Shown: piece by piece, positions 15,604-24,831 of the stretch
Layout: each line of letters opens with the position of its first letter
How positions within the stretch are numbered: position 1 is the first letter of the stretch
Assembly (NCBI GenBank): GCA_035656495.1
Contig: DASRSL010000223.1
Location: 1-64,000 of the forward strand
DNA: 64,000 bases
Reading direction: 5' to 3'
Source: Roseiarcus sp035656495
GTDB lineage: Bacteria; Pseudomonadota; Alphaproteobacteria; Rhizobiales; Beijerinckiaceae
Notes under the pieces: model-generated
Database searches by the model: none
What the model was told of the DNA's origin: nothing
The model's input: only the letters and a program-made list of their open reading frames with translations
Translations under genes and position numbers: made by a program

Positions 15604-17907
15604 ATGCCGCACCTCAACATCAAGCCGCTGGTCGCCGAGCCGGATCTGTTTGCCGATCCCGACAAGTGGGTCGACACCCTCGTCCGGGTCCTTGCCGATT
15701 CGCGCAGGACCCAAGGTTTTCTCGCTGATGCGGAAAAGGCGGAGAGAGCCTGCCCGGGAGATCCGCTCATTCTCCTCATGGCGGCGGCGGCCGCCCTGCT
15801 CGACGGCAGGCCCGACAAGGCGCAGCTCTATCTCAAGCGCTACGCCAAGCGCTACGCCCCGACCCCGCCCTATGTTCTCCTGTTGGCCCTTACGCTTGCG
15901 GCGGAAAAGAAGGTGATCGCGGCGCGGGCGCTGCTCGAGCGTCACGATTTGACGGAACTGCGCACTGCAACCAGCGCCTTCCCCGGCGGATTGGCGCGAG
16001 CGGGTTGGCTCAGCGGGAGGCTCGACGGGATCATGGGCCGCGAGCGCCCGATGCGTGCACGCCGAACCGAGACTAAATCCGCTCGCCCCGAGGCGCGCCC
16101 GAAGAATCCTCGTCCGATCAGACCCGCCGCCCCGCCGCCGACGCAGGCTCGACCGGCGATACCGGCCCTTGAGCGCGGGGAGGTCGATATTCCGATCGTC
16201 TTCGACTCGGACCTGAGACCGCTGCTTTCCGCCGCGACCGGCCCGGTCGACAGCGACGGCGGTTGGTTTGTCTTGCGGGAGCGGCTCGCCCATCTCGGCC
16301 TGGTCGAGGGCTTCGACGAGCTCATTTGCGTCTCTCACCTCAAAGGGGTCGAGGCCTTCTGGTATCAAACCGAGACGGTGCGCAAGGTCTTGAAGCAGTT
16401 CCGCGGCCGCGTGCTGCTCGCCGACGAGGTCGGCCTCGGCAAGACGGTCGAGGCGGGAATGGTCCTCAAAGAATATCTGCTGCGCGGCATGGTCGAGCGG
16501 GTCCTGGTGCTGGCGCCCGCCTCGCTGGTCGGACAATGGCGGGAGGAATTGGAGACCAAATTCGATGTTCCGTGCGCCACAACGCAAGACCCGCTGCTGC
16601 GCGAGGATCCCGAGCGGTTCTGGGCTCAGCCCCGCATAGTCGCCTCGCTTGCGCTTGCTCGGCGCAAGGATCACGCCGACCGGCTCATTGCGCAGTCGTT
16701 CGATCTGGTGATCGTCGACGAGGCCCACCACCTGCGCGACCGCGCCAGCCAGAGTTACAGCCTGGTCGACCGCCTGACCAAGCGCTTCCTGCTGCTCTTG
16801 TCCGCGACGCCGCTGCAGAACAACCTCATCGAGCTCTATAACCTGCTGACCCTGCTCAAGCCTGGCATATTCAAGACGCAGAAGGAATTCCGCGCCGCCT
16901 ACATGACCGCGGGCAAGCCGCGTCAGCCGGCGAACCCGGAGCGGCTGCGCGATCTGATGCGCGACGCCATGATCCGCAACACGAGGGCGGTGGTGGCCCT
17001 GAAGCTGCCGCGCCGCCGCGCCTCCACCCGATATGTCGACCCCATGCCCTTGGAGCAGGCGGCCTATCAGGAGCTCGCGGCCATGATCCGGGCACTCGTC
17101 TCGGACGGCCGGGAGAGCCGCGAGCGGCTCTCGGGGCGCCATTTGCTGACTGCCGCCGGCTCCTCGCCCGCGGCTGCGTCCGCAGCGGTTGCGCGCTTCG
17201 CCGCCCGTCCCGACTGCGATCCAGCCTGGCGGGCGTTGGCCGAGCGATGGAAGGCCATCGCCACGGGCGCCAAGGAATCGGCGCTCCTCGAGCTCATCGC
17301 TCGCAATCCCGACGAGAAGAAGCTCGTCTTTGTCCATCATCGCGAGACCTTGTCCAGCCTTGCCCGGCTGCTCGCGGCGCAGGGAGTCGGGTACGCCCGC
17401 TTCGACGGCGGCATGAGCGGTCCCGACAAGGATGCGGCCGTCGCCGATTTCCGCGAGCGGGTCCCGGTGCTGCTGTGCTCCGAATCCGGCGGCGAGGGCC
17501 GCAACATCCAATTCTGCAACACGCTGATCAACTTCGATATACCCTGGAATCCCATGGCGATCGAACAGCGCGTCGGCCGCATCGACCGCATCGGTCAGAG
17601 CCGCGAGGTATTCGTCTTCAACCTGGTCACCCGCGGAACGGTCGAGGAGCAGGTGCTGCGGCTCCTCGACGAAAAGATCAACATGTTTGAATTGGTTGTC
17701 GGCGAGGCCGGCGCAATCCTGGGCGATTTGGAGGAGGAGAGGAACTTCGCCGATCTGGTCTTGGACGCGTGGCTGGAGACGACCGCGGCCGCTCGGGCCG
17801 AGGCCTTCGACGCGCTTGGCCGGCGGCTTGGTGAGGCGCAAAGCCAATACAACGACGCCAAGGCGCTCGACGACGCCTTGTTCGGCGAAGAATTCGAGAC
17901 GGCGTAG
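15604..17907 (+). CDS. SNF2-family DEAD/DEAH helicase with TPR-like N-terminal domain
   Basis: A 767-residue protein. Residues 1-140 are helical and TPR-like, followed by an Arg/Pro-rich linker to about 190. The SNF2 ATPase starts near 225: Walker A LADEVGLGKTVEAG around 273, DEAH box IVDEAHHLRD around 370, motif III LLLSATPLQNN. The helicase C-domain has FVHHRETL, LLCSESGGEGRN and the arginine-finger motif RVGRIDRIGQ around 656. It resembles RapA/HepA-type and defence-associated SNF2 translocases that remodel protein-DNA or RNA-polymerase complexes. The partner gene follows 18 nt downstream. The function is unassigned; transcription recycling, repair or defence are all possible. Confidence 0.88.
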   Translation: MPHLNIKPLVAEPDLFADPDKWVDTLVRVLADSRRTQGFLADAEKAERACPGDPLILLMAAAAALLDGRPDKAQLYLKRYAKRYAPTPPYVLLLALTLAAEKKVIAARALLERHDLTELRTATSAFPGGLARAGWLSGRLDGIMGRERPMRARRTETKSARPEARPKNPRPIRPAAPPPTQARPAIPALERGEVDIPIVFDSDLRPLLSAATGPVDSDGGWFVLRERLAHLGLVEGFDELICVSHLKGVEAFWYQTETVRKVLKQFRGRVLLADEVGLGKTVEAGMVLKEYLLRGMVERVLVLAPASLVGQWREELETKFDVPCATTQDPLLREDPERFWAQPRIVASLALARRKDHADRLIAQSFDLVIVDEAHHLRDRASQSYSLVDRLTKRFLLLLSATPLQNNLIELYNLLTLLKPGIFKTQKEFRAAYMTAGKPRQPANPERLRDLMRDAMIRNTRAVVALKLPRRRASTRYVDPMPLEQAAYQELAAMIRALVSDGRESRERLSGRHLLTAAGSSPAAASAAVARFAARPDCDPAWRALAERWKAIATGAKESALLELIARNPDEKKLVFVHHRETLSSLARLLAAQGVGYARFDGGMSGPDKDAAVADFRERVPVLLCSESGGEGRNIQFCNTLINFDIPWNPMAIEQRVGRIDRIGQSREVFVFNLVTRGTVEEQVLRLLDEKINMFELVVGEAGAILGDLEEERNFADLVLDAWLETTAAARAEAFDALGRRLGEAQSQYNDAKALDDALFGEEFETA

Positions 17908-17925
17908 CTCAAGGGATCTCCGGCG

Positions 17926-19080
17926 ATGACCGCATTGCGCGATTTCGTAGCCGACCTGATGGAGCGCGAGGGCGCCGTCGTCGAGACTCTCGAGCCCGAC
18001 GGCTTGGCTGTGATGGCGCCGCCTGAGGTTCACGCGGCGTTGGGCTGGCCGGAGCTTGCGCGGCTCGGTTTCGGCGTCGACTTGCCCTCGGAGGCTCAGC
18101 GCATTGGCGTCGAGGGCGGGTGGCTGGAACGATTCGGCGAGCTCATCGCCGACCGCGGCCGCCATGCGGAGCGTCAAATCGAGTGTGACCCGGCGCCAAT
18201 CCTGAGCGATCCCGAGCGCCTCCTGGATCGCGTCCTCGACCTGCCCAACGCGGTCTGGCGTTTCCGGGGCCAGCGTTCGACGTGGACCCGCTGTCTCTTG
18301 ATCGCGTTCCGGATGACGGCAGTCTCCGACGAGAAGCGGGAAAACAATCTGTGGATCGGGTTCAATGCCGGAACCGGCGCCGCCTTGGGCGAGGCGCTCA
18401 ATCGGCTGCGGGCGTCTTTCGGAAGCCATGCGTGGCAGGCGCCGGCCCCGGCGGCGAGAGAGGCGGCGGGACCGGGCTTTAACGCCGCGACATTCGAGGC
18501 CCGCATTCGAGCGACGCTTGAGGTGGGCGCGCGCGCCGAGTTGGCTCCGTTTCTCCGCTCGATGCAGCGTCGTCTGGCGCGCGACCACGTCCGCCTGCAC
18601 GGCTATCATGACGACCTGCGTCGCGAATCCCTGACGCGCCTGGCGGCGCTTGAAGGCGTGGAAGGGCCGAAAGCGGAGGCTGATCGCCGACGCGAACATC
18701 AGCGGATTGCGGCGATCGAGCGTGAGTACCTGAATAAGTTGGGCGATCTCCAGCACAAATACGCCCTGCGCGTCACTCTCGATTGGATTCAAACCCTGGA
18801 GCTGTTCGTTCCGGTGCAGCGGCTCGAGGTTCTGATTCGCCGTCGCAAAGGGGAGCGGGTGATCCAGATCGACTGGCATCCGCTCGTCCGCCTAGCCGAG
18901 CCCCCCTTATGCGAATGGGGGCGGGGCGCGACCTCGACGCGTCTGGTTTGCGACGAGCGCCTCCATCTGACGGAGCCCGCCGGCCAGGATTCCTGTCCGA
19001 GCTGCGCCAAGCCATTCTGTCGCGCCTGCCATCCGACGGAATGTCCGCGATGCGGCGAGGCGGTGAATATGGCGCTGTAG
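17926..19080 (+). CDS. Zinc-ribbon/coiled-coil partner of the SNF2 helicase
   Basis: A 384-residue protein. The N-terminal 120 residues hold acidic segments. A middle region (about 210-300) is strongly helical with coiled-coil character (RRREHQRIAAIEREYLNKLG). The C-terminal 50 residues form a cysteine-rich zinc region, with one Cys in RLVCDERLH, then CPSCAKPFCRACH and CPRCGE. It lies 18 nt downstream of the SNF2 gene, so the pair is almost certainly an operon. The zinc end may contact nucleic acid or a protein partner. No known family name comes to mind. Confidence 0.75.
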   Translation: MTALRDFVADLMEREGAVVETLEPDGLAVMAPPEVHAALGWPELARLGFGVDLPSEAQRIGVEGGWLERFGELIADRGRHAERQIECDPAPILSDPERLLDRVLDLPNAVWRFRGQRSTWTRCLLIAFRMTAVSDEKRENNLWIGFNAGTGAALGEALNRLRASFGSHAWQAPAPAAREAAGPGFNAATFEARIRATLEVGARAELAPFLRSMQRRLARDHVRLHGYHDDLRRESLTRLAALEGVEGPKAEADRRREHQRIAAIEREYLNKLGDLQHKYALRVTLDWIQTLELFVPVQRLEVLIRRRKGERVIQIDWHPLVRLAEPPLCEWGRGATSTRLVCDERLHLTEPAGQDSCPSCAKPFCRACHPTECPRCGEAVNMAL

Positions 19081-19455
19081 CCGCTGCCGGCGCAGAGGGC
19101 CAAGCCGAATCCAATTTGCGCAATTCGGGGGCGCGCTCCGCGCGCTGGCGTTACTCGTCGACCATCAACTCATTGCTTCCAGGCCCTTCGGCCCCGTCGC
19201 GATGGGCGAGGCGGCCTCTGAAGGGGGCGCCCCCTCAGCGCCGTTCCTTGACGACCTCACCGCTATCATGGGGGCCGCGATCCGAGTCCGAACCGGCGCG
19301 CGGAGCAAAGCGTTGGGGATTGACGAAAGTGGGGCCGTAAATGCGCGATTAAAGCCAACTGTCTTCACGGCATATTGAGTGACGCGCGCTTTACCCCTTC
19401 GATTCCGCGGCCGCGCCTTCGATCCACGACGCGAGGGGCGCCCGAGTGAGCCGTT
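19081..19455. other. Intergenic region between two converging genes
   Basis: This is the gap between the zinc-ribbon gene (plus) and recA (minus). No reading frame has a credible start and I see no RNA gene. No clear terminator with a T-run is visible either. Confidence 0.4.
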
Positions 19456-20532
19456 CTAGCCTTCGACGTCCTCGTCCGATGGGCCGGCGTTCTCGAGAAT
19501 GCGGTCGGCGATGAGGCCGGCGTTCTCGCGGATGGCGCGCTCGATCTTGTCGGCCGTCTCCGGATTGGCTTTGAGGTAGGCCTTGGCGTTCTCCCGGCCC
19601 TGGCCGAGACGGACGCTGTCGAAGGTGAACCAGGCGCCCGACTTCTCCACGATGCCGGCCCTGACCCCGAGATCGATCAATTCGCCAGTCTTCGAGACGC
19701 CTTCGCCGTACATGATGTCGAATTCGACCTGCTTGAACGGCGGGGCGACCTTGTTCTTGACCACCTTGACGCGCGTCTGGTTGCCGACGATCTGGTCGCG
19801 ATCCTTGATCGAGCCGATGCGGCGGATGTCGAGGCGGATGGAAGCGTAGAATTTGAGCGCGTTGCCGCCCGAGGTCGTTTCGGGCGAGCCATACATGACG
19901 CCGATCTTCATGCGGATCTGGTTGATGAAGATCACCATGGTGTTCGAGCGCGAAATGGAGGAGGTGAGCTTGCGCAGGGCCTGGCTCATCAGCCGCGCCT
20001 GCAGGCCGGGCTGCGACTCGCCCATCTCGCCCTCGATCTCGGCCCTCGGGGTCAGCGCCGCGACCGAATCGATGACGAGAACGTCGACCGCGCCAGAGCG
20101 CACCAGGGTGTCCGTGATCTCGAGCGCCTGCTCGCCGGTGTCGGGTTGGGAGATCAGGAGATCGTTGAGATTGACGCCGAGCTTCCTCGCGTAGATGGGG
20201 TCGAGCGCATGCTCGGCGTCGACGAAAGCGCAGACGCCGCCTCTCTTCTGCGCTTCCGCGATCACATGCAAGGTCAGCGTGGTCTTGCCCGACGATTCGG
20301 GCCCGTAGATCTCGATCACCCGCCCGCGCGGCAGGCCGCCGACGCCAAGCGCGATGTCGAGCCCGAGCGATCCGCTCGACACGGTCTCGATTTCCGCCGC
20401 CGGCTGGTTCTTGCCGAGCCGCATGATCGAGCCCTTGCCGAAGGCGCGTTCGATCTGCGACAGGGCCGCGTCGAGGGCTTTCGTCTTGTCCACGCTTGCG
20501 CCTTCCACCACGCGAAGAATCGGCTGGCTCAT
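19456..20532 (-). CDS. recA: Recombinase A
   Basis: A 358-residue RecA, full length. The Walker A motif GPESSGKTTL is present, and FVDAEHALDP, the Walker B strand VDVLVIDSVAAL, the L2 loop region INQIRMKIGVMYGSPETTSGGNALKFYAS and the acidic C-terminal tail DEDVEG all appear. It catalyses strand exchange and activates LexA self-cleavage. The start MSQPILRVVEG at 20532 is chosen over an upstream in-frame ATG because it matches alphaproteobacterial RecA. An SOS box lies about 100 nt upstream. Confidence 0.98.
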   Translation of the reverse strand: MSQPILRVVEGASVDKTKALDAALSQIERAFGKGSIMRLGKNQPAAEIETVSSGSLGLDIALGVGGLPRGRVIEIYGPESSGKTTLTLHVIAEAQKRGGVCAFVDAEHALDPIYARKLGVNLNDLLISQPDTGEQALEITDTLVRSGAVDVLVIDSVAALTPRAEIEGEMGESQPGLQARLMSQALRKLTSSISRSNTMVIFINQIRMKIGVMYGSPETTSGGNALKFYASIRLDIRRIGSIKDRDQIVGNQTRVKVVKNKVAPPFKQVEFDIMYGEGVSKTGELIDLGVRAGIVEKSGAWFTFDSVRLGQGRENAKAYLKANPETADKIERAIRENAGLIADRILENAGPSDEDVEG

Positions 20533-20632
20533 TGATTCGCGTCCTTCTCTCACGGCCGGGGATCGCTCCGCAACTTGTGCTTTCCGCACCCCGTCTTCGC
20601 GCATTCAGTACACGATTTGTTCACGCGTGCAA

Positions 20633-20647
20633 GTTCTTTTTTTGTTC
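20633..20647. promoter_or_regulatory. LexA (SOS) box of recA, GTTC-N7-GTTC
   Basis: An exact match to the alphaproteobacterial LexA operator, read on the minus strand as GAAC-N7-GAAC with a run of seven A as spacer. It lies between the end of the papain-like gene and recA, in the promoter position of recA. A further GTTC at 20619 is 10 nt away and does not have the right spacing. Confidence 0.85.
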
Positions 20648-20656
20648 ACCGGCCGG

Positions 20657-21595
20657 CTATTGCGCAACCGTCACGTCGTAGAGCATCCGGTGAATTTTAT
20701 CCGCTTCCGCCCGGTAGAGATGCGGCGCGAGACTGTCCTTGATCAGATAGGAAATGGGCCTTCCGTCCTTGTCGTAGTCCCCGCCATAGATCAGGAACTC
20801 GTGGTCGGCGGATCCTGCGGCGACCGCCCTGCCATGCGCCAGCGACCGGTGGATGAGGTCGATCATCCGCTCGAGCCCGACGTAGCGCACGAGGGTGTCC
20901 GGGCGGGCGTCGGGGTCGCGGGAGGGGCCCCAGCCGTCGAAGCCGTCGTGCGAGCGGTCGAATTCGGTCCATTCGTGTCCGCCGAGCACGGCCTCGGCCA
21001 ATTCTCCAGGACTTAGGGCGTCGCCATCGAGATGGGTGACTTGCGGCTTGCGGCCGAGCCGCGCCTCGAGCTCCCTGTCCAGCGCCCGGAGCTTGGCCGT
21101 ACGGCCCTTATACCGGGTAAGTCCGCGTTTAACGGAGGCGTAGATCGGGTCCGAGTCGACGATGTGATGGAAGTCGCCTCGGGCGACGAGACCGTCTTGG
21201 TGAATGAGGGCGAGCGCTTCGACCACGAGTCCGCCGTCCTCGAGAGGACTTCGTTCGCCGCGGATGAGGCGCGCGAACCGGTCCGCGATCGAGTCGAGCT
21301 GCAGCGCGCCCCGCGACAGCGAAATTCGTGAGAGAGGGTGACGGGCGAGATAGTTCGTTTCGAGCATGCTGAGCGTCGCGTAGACCCAGCAGAGGTCCGA
21401 GTCCCCCTGGTCGAGCGGCGGGGTGATCGGCAACACGTATCTGACCGCTGCGCGAGGCTCGCCCGGCCCCACCGTGCCTTCGACGGCCAGATTCGCGGAG
21501 GATTCGCCGCCGCTGAACAGCAGAAGGCAGAAAGAGAGCAGGATGACGGGAACTCTTCCTTGACCGCGTCCCCGCCGGGCGTTGCGGCGAATCAT
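20657..21595 (-). CDS. Secreted papain-like (C1-type) cysteine peptidase homologue
   Basis: A 312-residue protein with an N-terminal signal or anchor: a basic start, then VPVILLSFCLLLFSGG. The active-site region reads LDQGDSDLCWVYATLSMLE with the presumed nucleophile Cys69. The His segment is GSADHEFLIYGGDYD. The final segment is YLIKDSLAP, where papain has Asn-Ser-Trp, so the usual Asn is Asp here. Other parts resemble the bleomycin-hydrolase/C1 fold. The start at 21595 is chosen because an EcfG-type promoter motif sits just upstream of it; a TTG lies further out. Peptidase activity is probable but not assured. Confidence 0.75.
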   Translation of the reverse strand: MIRRNARRGRGQGRVPVILLSFCLLLFSGGESSANLAVEGTVGPGEPRAAVRYVLPITPPLDQGDSDLCWVYATLSMLETNYLARHPLSRISLSRGALQLDSIADRFARLIRGERSPLEDGGLVVEALALIHQDGLVARGDFHHIVDSDPIYASVKRGLTRYKGRTAKLRALDRELEARLGRKPQVTHLDGDALSPGELAEAVLGGHEWTEFDRSHDGFDGWGPSRDPDARPDTLVRYVGLERMIDLIHRSLAHGRAVAAGSADHEFLIYGGDYDKDGRPISYLIKDSLAPHLYRAEADKIHRMLYDVTVAQ

Positions 21596-21625
21596 GGGAA
21601 TTTCTTCCGATCGCGATGGCGTTCC

Positions 21626-21650
21626 AACGCGACCGGTCCGCGCCGGTTCC
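21626..21650 (-). promoter_or_regulatory. EcfG-type general stress promoter, GGAAC-N16-CGTT
   Basis: A perfect consensus on the minus strand with a 16-nt spacer. CGTT ends about 30 nt before the ATG of the papain-like gene. Confidence 0.55.
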
Positions 21651-21884
21651 AAAGGGCGGCCGTGGGCCGGCGTCCGGGAAGCGCGGGGAATTCAAACTCC
21701 CCGGTCGGCGTAAAAATCGCCGGCGAGATGGGCGCATTTCCACCCATCCGCCACAGACCGCTGCGAGCGATTTCATCAAGCTTGGCGCGCCCGCGGGCTG
21801 CCAACGGATCGCGCGGCTTTAGCGCTGACCCTTTGGATGATTTCCCCGCGAGGCTCCGGCCTGCACGGGCGCCGGCTTATGTCC

Positions 21885-22553
21885 TCACGCCAAATGTTTG
21901 CCGAAGAACTCCAGCGTCCGGGTCCAGGCGAGCGCGGCGCTTGGAGCGTCGTAGCTTTCGCGCTGGTCGCAGTTGAAGCCGTGGCCGGCGGGGTAGATGT
22001 GGACCGGGATGTCCCGATAGAGCGCCGCGAGCTCGCGGACGCCCGCCACTGGAATGTGCTCGTCCTTCTCGCCGAAGTGGAGCATGGCCGGAATCGTGGG
22101 CTTCGCGTCCTTGAGGGCGAGGATCCCGCCGCCATAGTAGCAGACCGCGGCGCTCAAGTTCGGCCGCCGGTTCGCCGCGGCCCAGGCGACCGTGCCTCCC
22201 ATGCAATAGCCGACGATGCCGACCTTGCCGCCTTGCCTCGCGACTTGGATTGCGGCGGCGACATCGCGCTGCGCCTGCTCGCGATCCATTTTTCCGGCGA
22301 TCGCCATGCCGCGCGTCCTCGATTCCGCGTCGTAGCCGACGTCGAACCCCGGCTCGACATGCTCGAACACCGCCGGCGCGACCGCGAGATAGCCGTCGAC
22401 GGCGAAGCGGTCGGTCACCGCGCGGATGTGGGCGTTGACGCCGAAAATCTCCTGGATCACCACGATCCCGCCCAGCGGGCGCCCTGCCGGGTCGGCGCGC
22501 CAGGCGCGAATCGGACCCGCGCCCTCAGGCTTCAATTCAATCCAATGGCCCAT
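21885..22553 (-). CDS. Dienelactone hydrolase family protein
   Basis: A 222-residue alpha/beta hydrolase of the dienelactone hydrolase type, with a cysteine nucleophile in GYCMGGTVAW. The N-terminal VIQEIFGVNAHIRAVTDRFA motif and the catalytic His in YPAGHGFNCD are characteristic. The start at 22553 is chosen because GGGAG stands 6 nt upstream; another ATG two codons earlier overlaps the ribosome site. Dienelactone hydrolases open lactones in chloroaromatic breakdown, but many paralogues act on unknown esters. The EamA transporter gene lies just upstream on the same strand, 23 nt away. Confidence 0.9.
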   Translation of the reverse strand: MGHWIELKPEGAGPIRAWRADPAGRPLGGIVVIQEIFGVNAHIRAVTDRFAVDGYLAVAPAVFEHVEPGFDVGYDAESRTRGMAIAGKMDREQAQRDVAAAIQVARQGGKVGIVGYCMGGTVAWAAANRRPNLSAAVCYYGGGILALKDAKPTIPAMLHFGEKDEHIPVAGVRELAALYRDIPVHIYPAGHGFNCDQRESYDAPSAALAWTRTLEFFGKHLA

Positions 22554-22576
22554 GATCATCTCCCGGTTTGAAGGTT

Positions 22577-23506
22577 CTAACCCTGGCGGCCTGCGCCTCT
22601 CTGCGCGATGGCGATGCCGCCGATGACGAGCGCCAGCGCGACGATATGATAGACGGCGAACGGTTCGCCGAGCAACGCCACCGCCATGATCGCGCCGAAC
22701 ACCGGCACGAGATTGACGAACATCCCGGCTCGGCCCGGCCCGATCAGCTCGACCCCGCGCATGTAGAAGATTTGCGCCGCGAAGGCCGGGCCCAGCGCGA
22801 CATAGGCGAGCGCCAGGAGTCCGCCGGCCGTCGGCCAGACGAAGCCGCCCGAGGCGATCTCCCAGATCATCAGCGGAACCGACGTCACGAAGGCGGCGAG
22901 CGCCATGGCGGCCAGCATGCTGAGGCCCGAGACATGCGGCCGCTGGCGAAGGCCTATGGTGTAGCCGGCGTAGAGCACCGCGGCGAGCACCATCATCACG
23001 TCGCCGCTGTTGAAGGCGAGCGCCAGGAGCCGGGCCGGGTCGCCCGCGGCGGCGATCACCACGACGCCGAGCATGGTGACAAAGGCGCCGAGCGCCTGAA
23101 GCGCGGTGAACTTGAGGCCGAGGAAGAGCCGCGCGCCGAGGAGGACGAGCGCGGGAATCGCCCCCTGGATGATCGAAAGGTTGAGCGCGCTGGTGCGATG
23201 CGCGGCGACGTAGAAGAGCGCGACGAAGACGGTGTAGCCGGCCGTGCCCATCGCGGTGAGATAGAGCCAGCGCGCGCGCAAGGCCGGCCAGTCGCGACGC
23301 AGCGACGGCCGCGCGGCGATGAGAATGGGCACGAGGGCGACCGCCCAGCGCATGCAGGTCAGCGTCATCGGGCCGATCTCGCCGACCGCCAGACGCCCGA
23401 CGATCGAGTGGCCCGCCCAGATCAGCGTCGTCAGGACGAGAAGCAGGATCGGATTGGCCCAGGCGGAGCGGAGGAGCCCCGCCCGGGGAACGGTCGCGTC
23501 CGTCAT
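22577..23506 (-). CDS. EamA/DMT-family transporter
   Basis: A 309-residue inner-membrane protein with about ten hydrophobic helices in two EamA repeats (first repeat about 20-150, second about 170-300). Characteristic signals are LIWAGHSIVGRLAVGEIGPMTL near the start and FVNLVPVFGAIMAVALLGE in the second repeat. It is probably an exporter of amino acids or other metabolites. It is probably co-transcribed with the downstream dienelactone hydrolase. The substrate is unknown. Confidence 0.88.
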   Translation of the reverse strand: MTDATVPRAGLLRSAWANPILLLVLTTLIWAGHSIVGRLAVGEIGPMTLTCMRWAVALVPILIAARPSLRRDWPALRARWLYLTAMGTAGYTVFVALFYVAAHRTSALNLSIIQGAIPALVLLGARLFLGLKFTALQALGAFVTMLGVVVIAAAGDPARLLALAFNSGDVMMVLAAVLYAGYTIGLRQRPHVSGLSMLAAMALAAFVTSVPLMIWEIASGGFVWPTAGGLLALAYVALGPAFAAQIFYMRGVELIGPGRAGMFVNLVPVFGAIMAVALLGEPFAVYHIVALALVIGGIAIAQRGAGRQG

Positions 23507-23808
23507 GAAAGCCTTCGAAGCGCCGGATATGGCCGCGCCGGGTCAAGCGGCGGGTCCTTGGCGAGTCCTTTGAGAAGCGCCAATGGGTAGCGCCGCAAGG
23601 CGGCGAAGGCAATGGCTGGCGTGAAGGCGCGGAGGGCCGGGCGGATCACGAAGGTTTGAAGCCTTGAAAGCGTTCGCTAATCCCGGGAGGCGAGCGAGAC
23701 CGGCGCCGTCACCGCCTCTCCGAGGCTCCAGATCACTTTAACCGGGGTCTTAACCTTAACGACTGACTTCAAGGGACAGCCGACCCCGGGTCCGCTGCGC
23801 GCGACATT
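23507..23808. other. Intergenic region between the EamA transporter and LysR genes
   Basis: About 300 bp with no gene recognised. An AT-richer patch (CTTAACCTTAACGACTGACTT) near 23750-23770 lies about 40 nt downstream of the LysR stop and may belong to its 3' end. Confidence 0.35.
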
Positions 23809-24678
23809 TTATGCCGCGCGCCGCGCCGGAGCGCCGACGGTCATCCGGATGGCCTCGGCGAGCGCCTTGGCTTCCTCGCTTGGGCGACCGGGCGCGTGAA
23901 TGAGTCCCATGCGCGTCAGCGGCAGTTCGGGCAGGCCCTCTTCGGGGCCGAGAATGCGCAGGCCTTCGCCGACCATGGAGGCCGGCAAAGTGGTCACGGC
24001 GAGGCCGGCGCGCACGACCGTTCCGATCGCGCTGTAGTTCTTGGAAAAGAAGAGTCCGCGAGCCGTGCGCGAAGCCGCCGCGAGCGCCGCGTCCGCCTCC
24101 CGCCGCCAGAGGCAGGTGGTCGCGCCGAGCGCGAGCGGAATGGGCGCCCCATCCTCGACGCGAAACCGCTCGGCGGCCGCCCAGACGAGCGGCTGCTCGA
24201 GCAGGAGTTCGAAATCCTTGAGGCCCGGATGATCGGTCAACAGCGCGAGTTCGAGCGCGCCGGCCGAAACTTGTGCGGCGAGTTCGGGCGAGCCCTCGCA
24301 GGCGACCGACACCTCCACCAGCGGATGGCGGCGATTGAAACGGCTGAGAATCTCGGCGAGGAACGATTCCGCGTAGTCGTCGGGAATCCCGAGGCGCACG
24401 GCGCCCCGCAAGCCTTTGCGCGACAGAGCCGCCATCGCGCCCGCTTCCGCCTGGACGATCCGCCGGGCGAAGTCGATCAGCCTCTCGCCCTCCGCGGTAA
24501 GTCGCGCGCCGCGGCCCTGTTTGACGAACAGGGCGCAGCCGAGTCGTTCCTCGAGCCGGCGGACATGCATCGACACGGCCGACTGAGTCTTGTGCACGCG
24601 CTCGGCCGCCTTGGTGAACGAGCCGCTATCGACGATGGCGAGGAACGAGCGCAGCTGGTCAGTGTCGAGCATGGCCAT
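23809..24678 (-). CDS. LysR-family transcriptional regulator
   Basis: A 289-residue protein with an N-terminal winged helix-turn-helix (DTDQLRSFLAIVDSGSFT, KAAERVHKTQSAVSMHVRRLE) and a LysR effector domain from about residue 90. It is transcribed divergently from the DUF1127 gene, with 153 bp between them. Malate synthase lies just beyond, so it may regulate one of these, as LysR proteins often control the divergent neighbour. The effector is unknown. ATG codons at 24678 and 24672 are both usable. Confidence 0.9.
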   Translation of the reverse strand: MAMLDTDQLRSFLAIVDSGSFTKAAERVHKTQSAVSMHVRRLEERLGCALFVKQGRGARLTAEGERLIDFARRIVQAEAGAMAALSRKGLRGAVRLGIPDDYAESFLAEILSRFNRRHPLVEVSVACEGSPELAAQVSAGALELALLTDHPGLKDFELLLEQPLVWAAAERFRVEDGAPIPLALGATTCLWRREADAALAAASRTARGLFFSKNYSAIGTVVRAGLAVTTLPASMVGEGLRILGPEEGLPELPLTRMGLIHAPGRPSEEAKALAEAIRMTVGAPARRAA

Positions 24679-24831
24679 TCATCCGAATTCGTGATCGATA
24701 GCTTTATAAACATTCGTTGGACCGATCAATAGCCCCGCCGTAAATTGACGCTGTTCCGAGATCGATTCGTCTTCCTTAAGGCGTCGCACTGCGACGCCGA
24801 AGGGATTTTCATGCCCGTCCGGAGAGAAACG

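Noticed and set aside
15262..18879. A 1205-codon open frame on the minus strand, antisense to the SNF2 helicase and its partner
   Set aside because: It carries no domain, its composition is what GC-rich codon use gives on the complementary frame, and the plus-strand helicase motifs are unmistakable.
20619..20636. A second GTTC pair as an additional SOS box upstream of recA
   Set aside because: Spacing is 10 nt, not the required 7.
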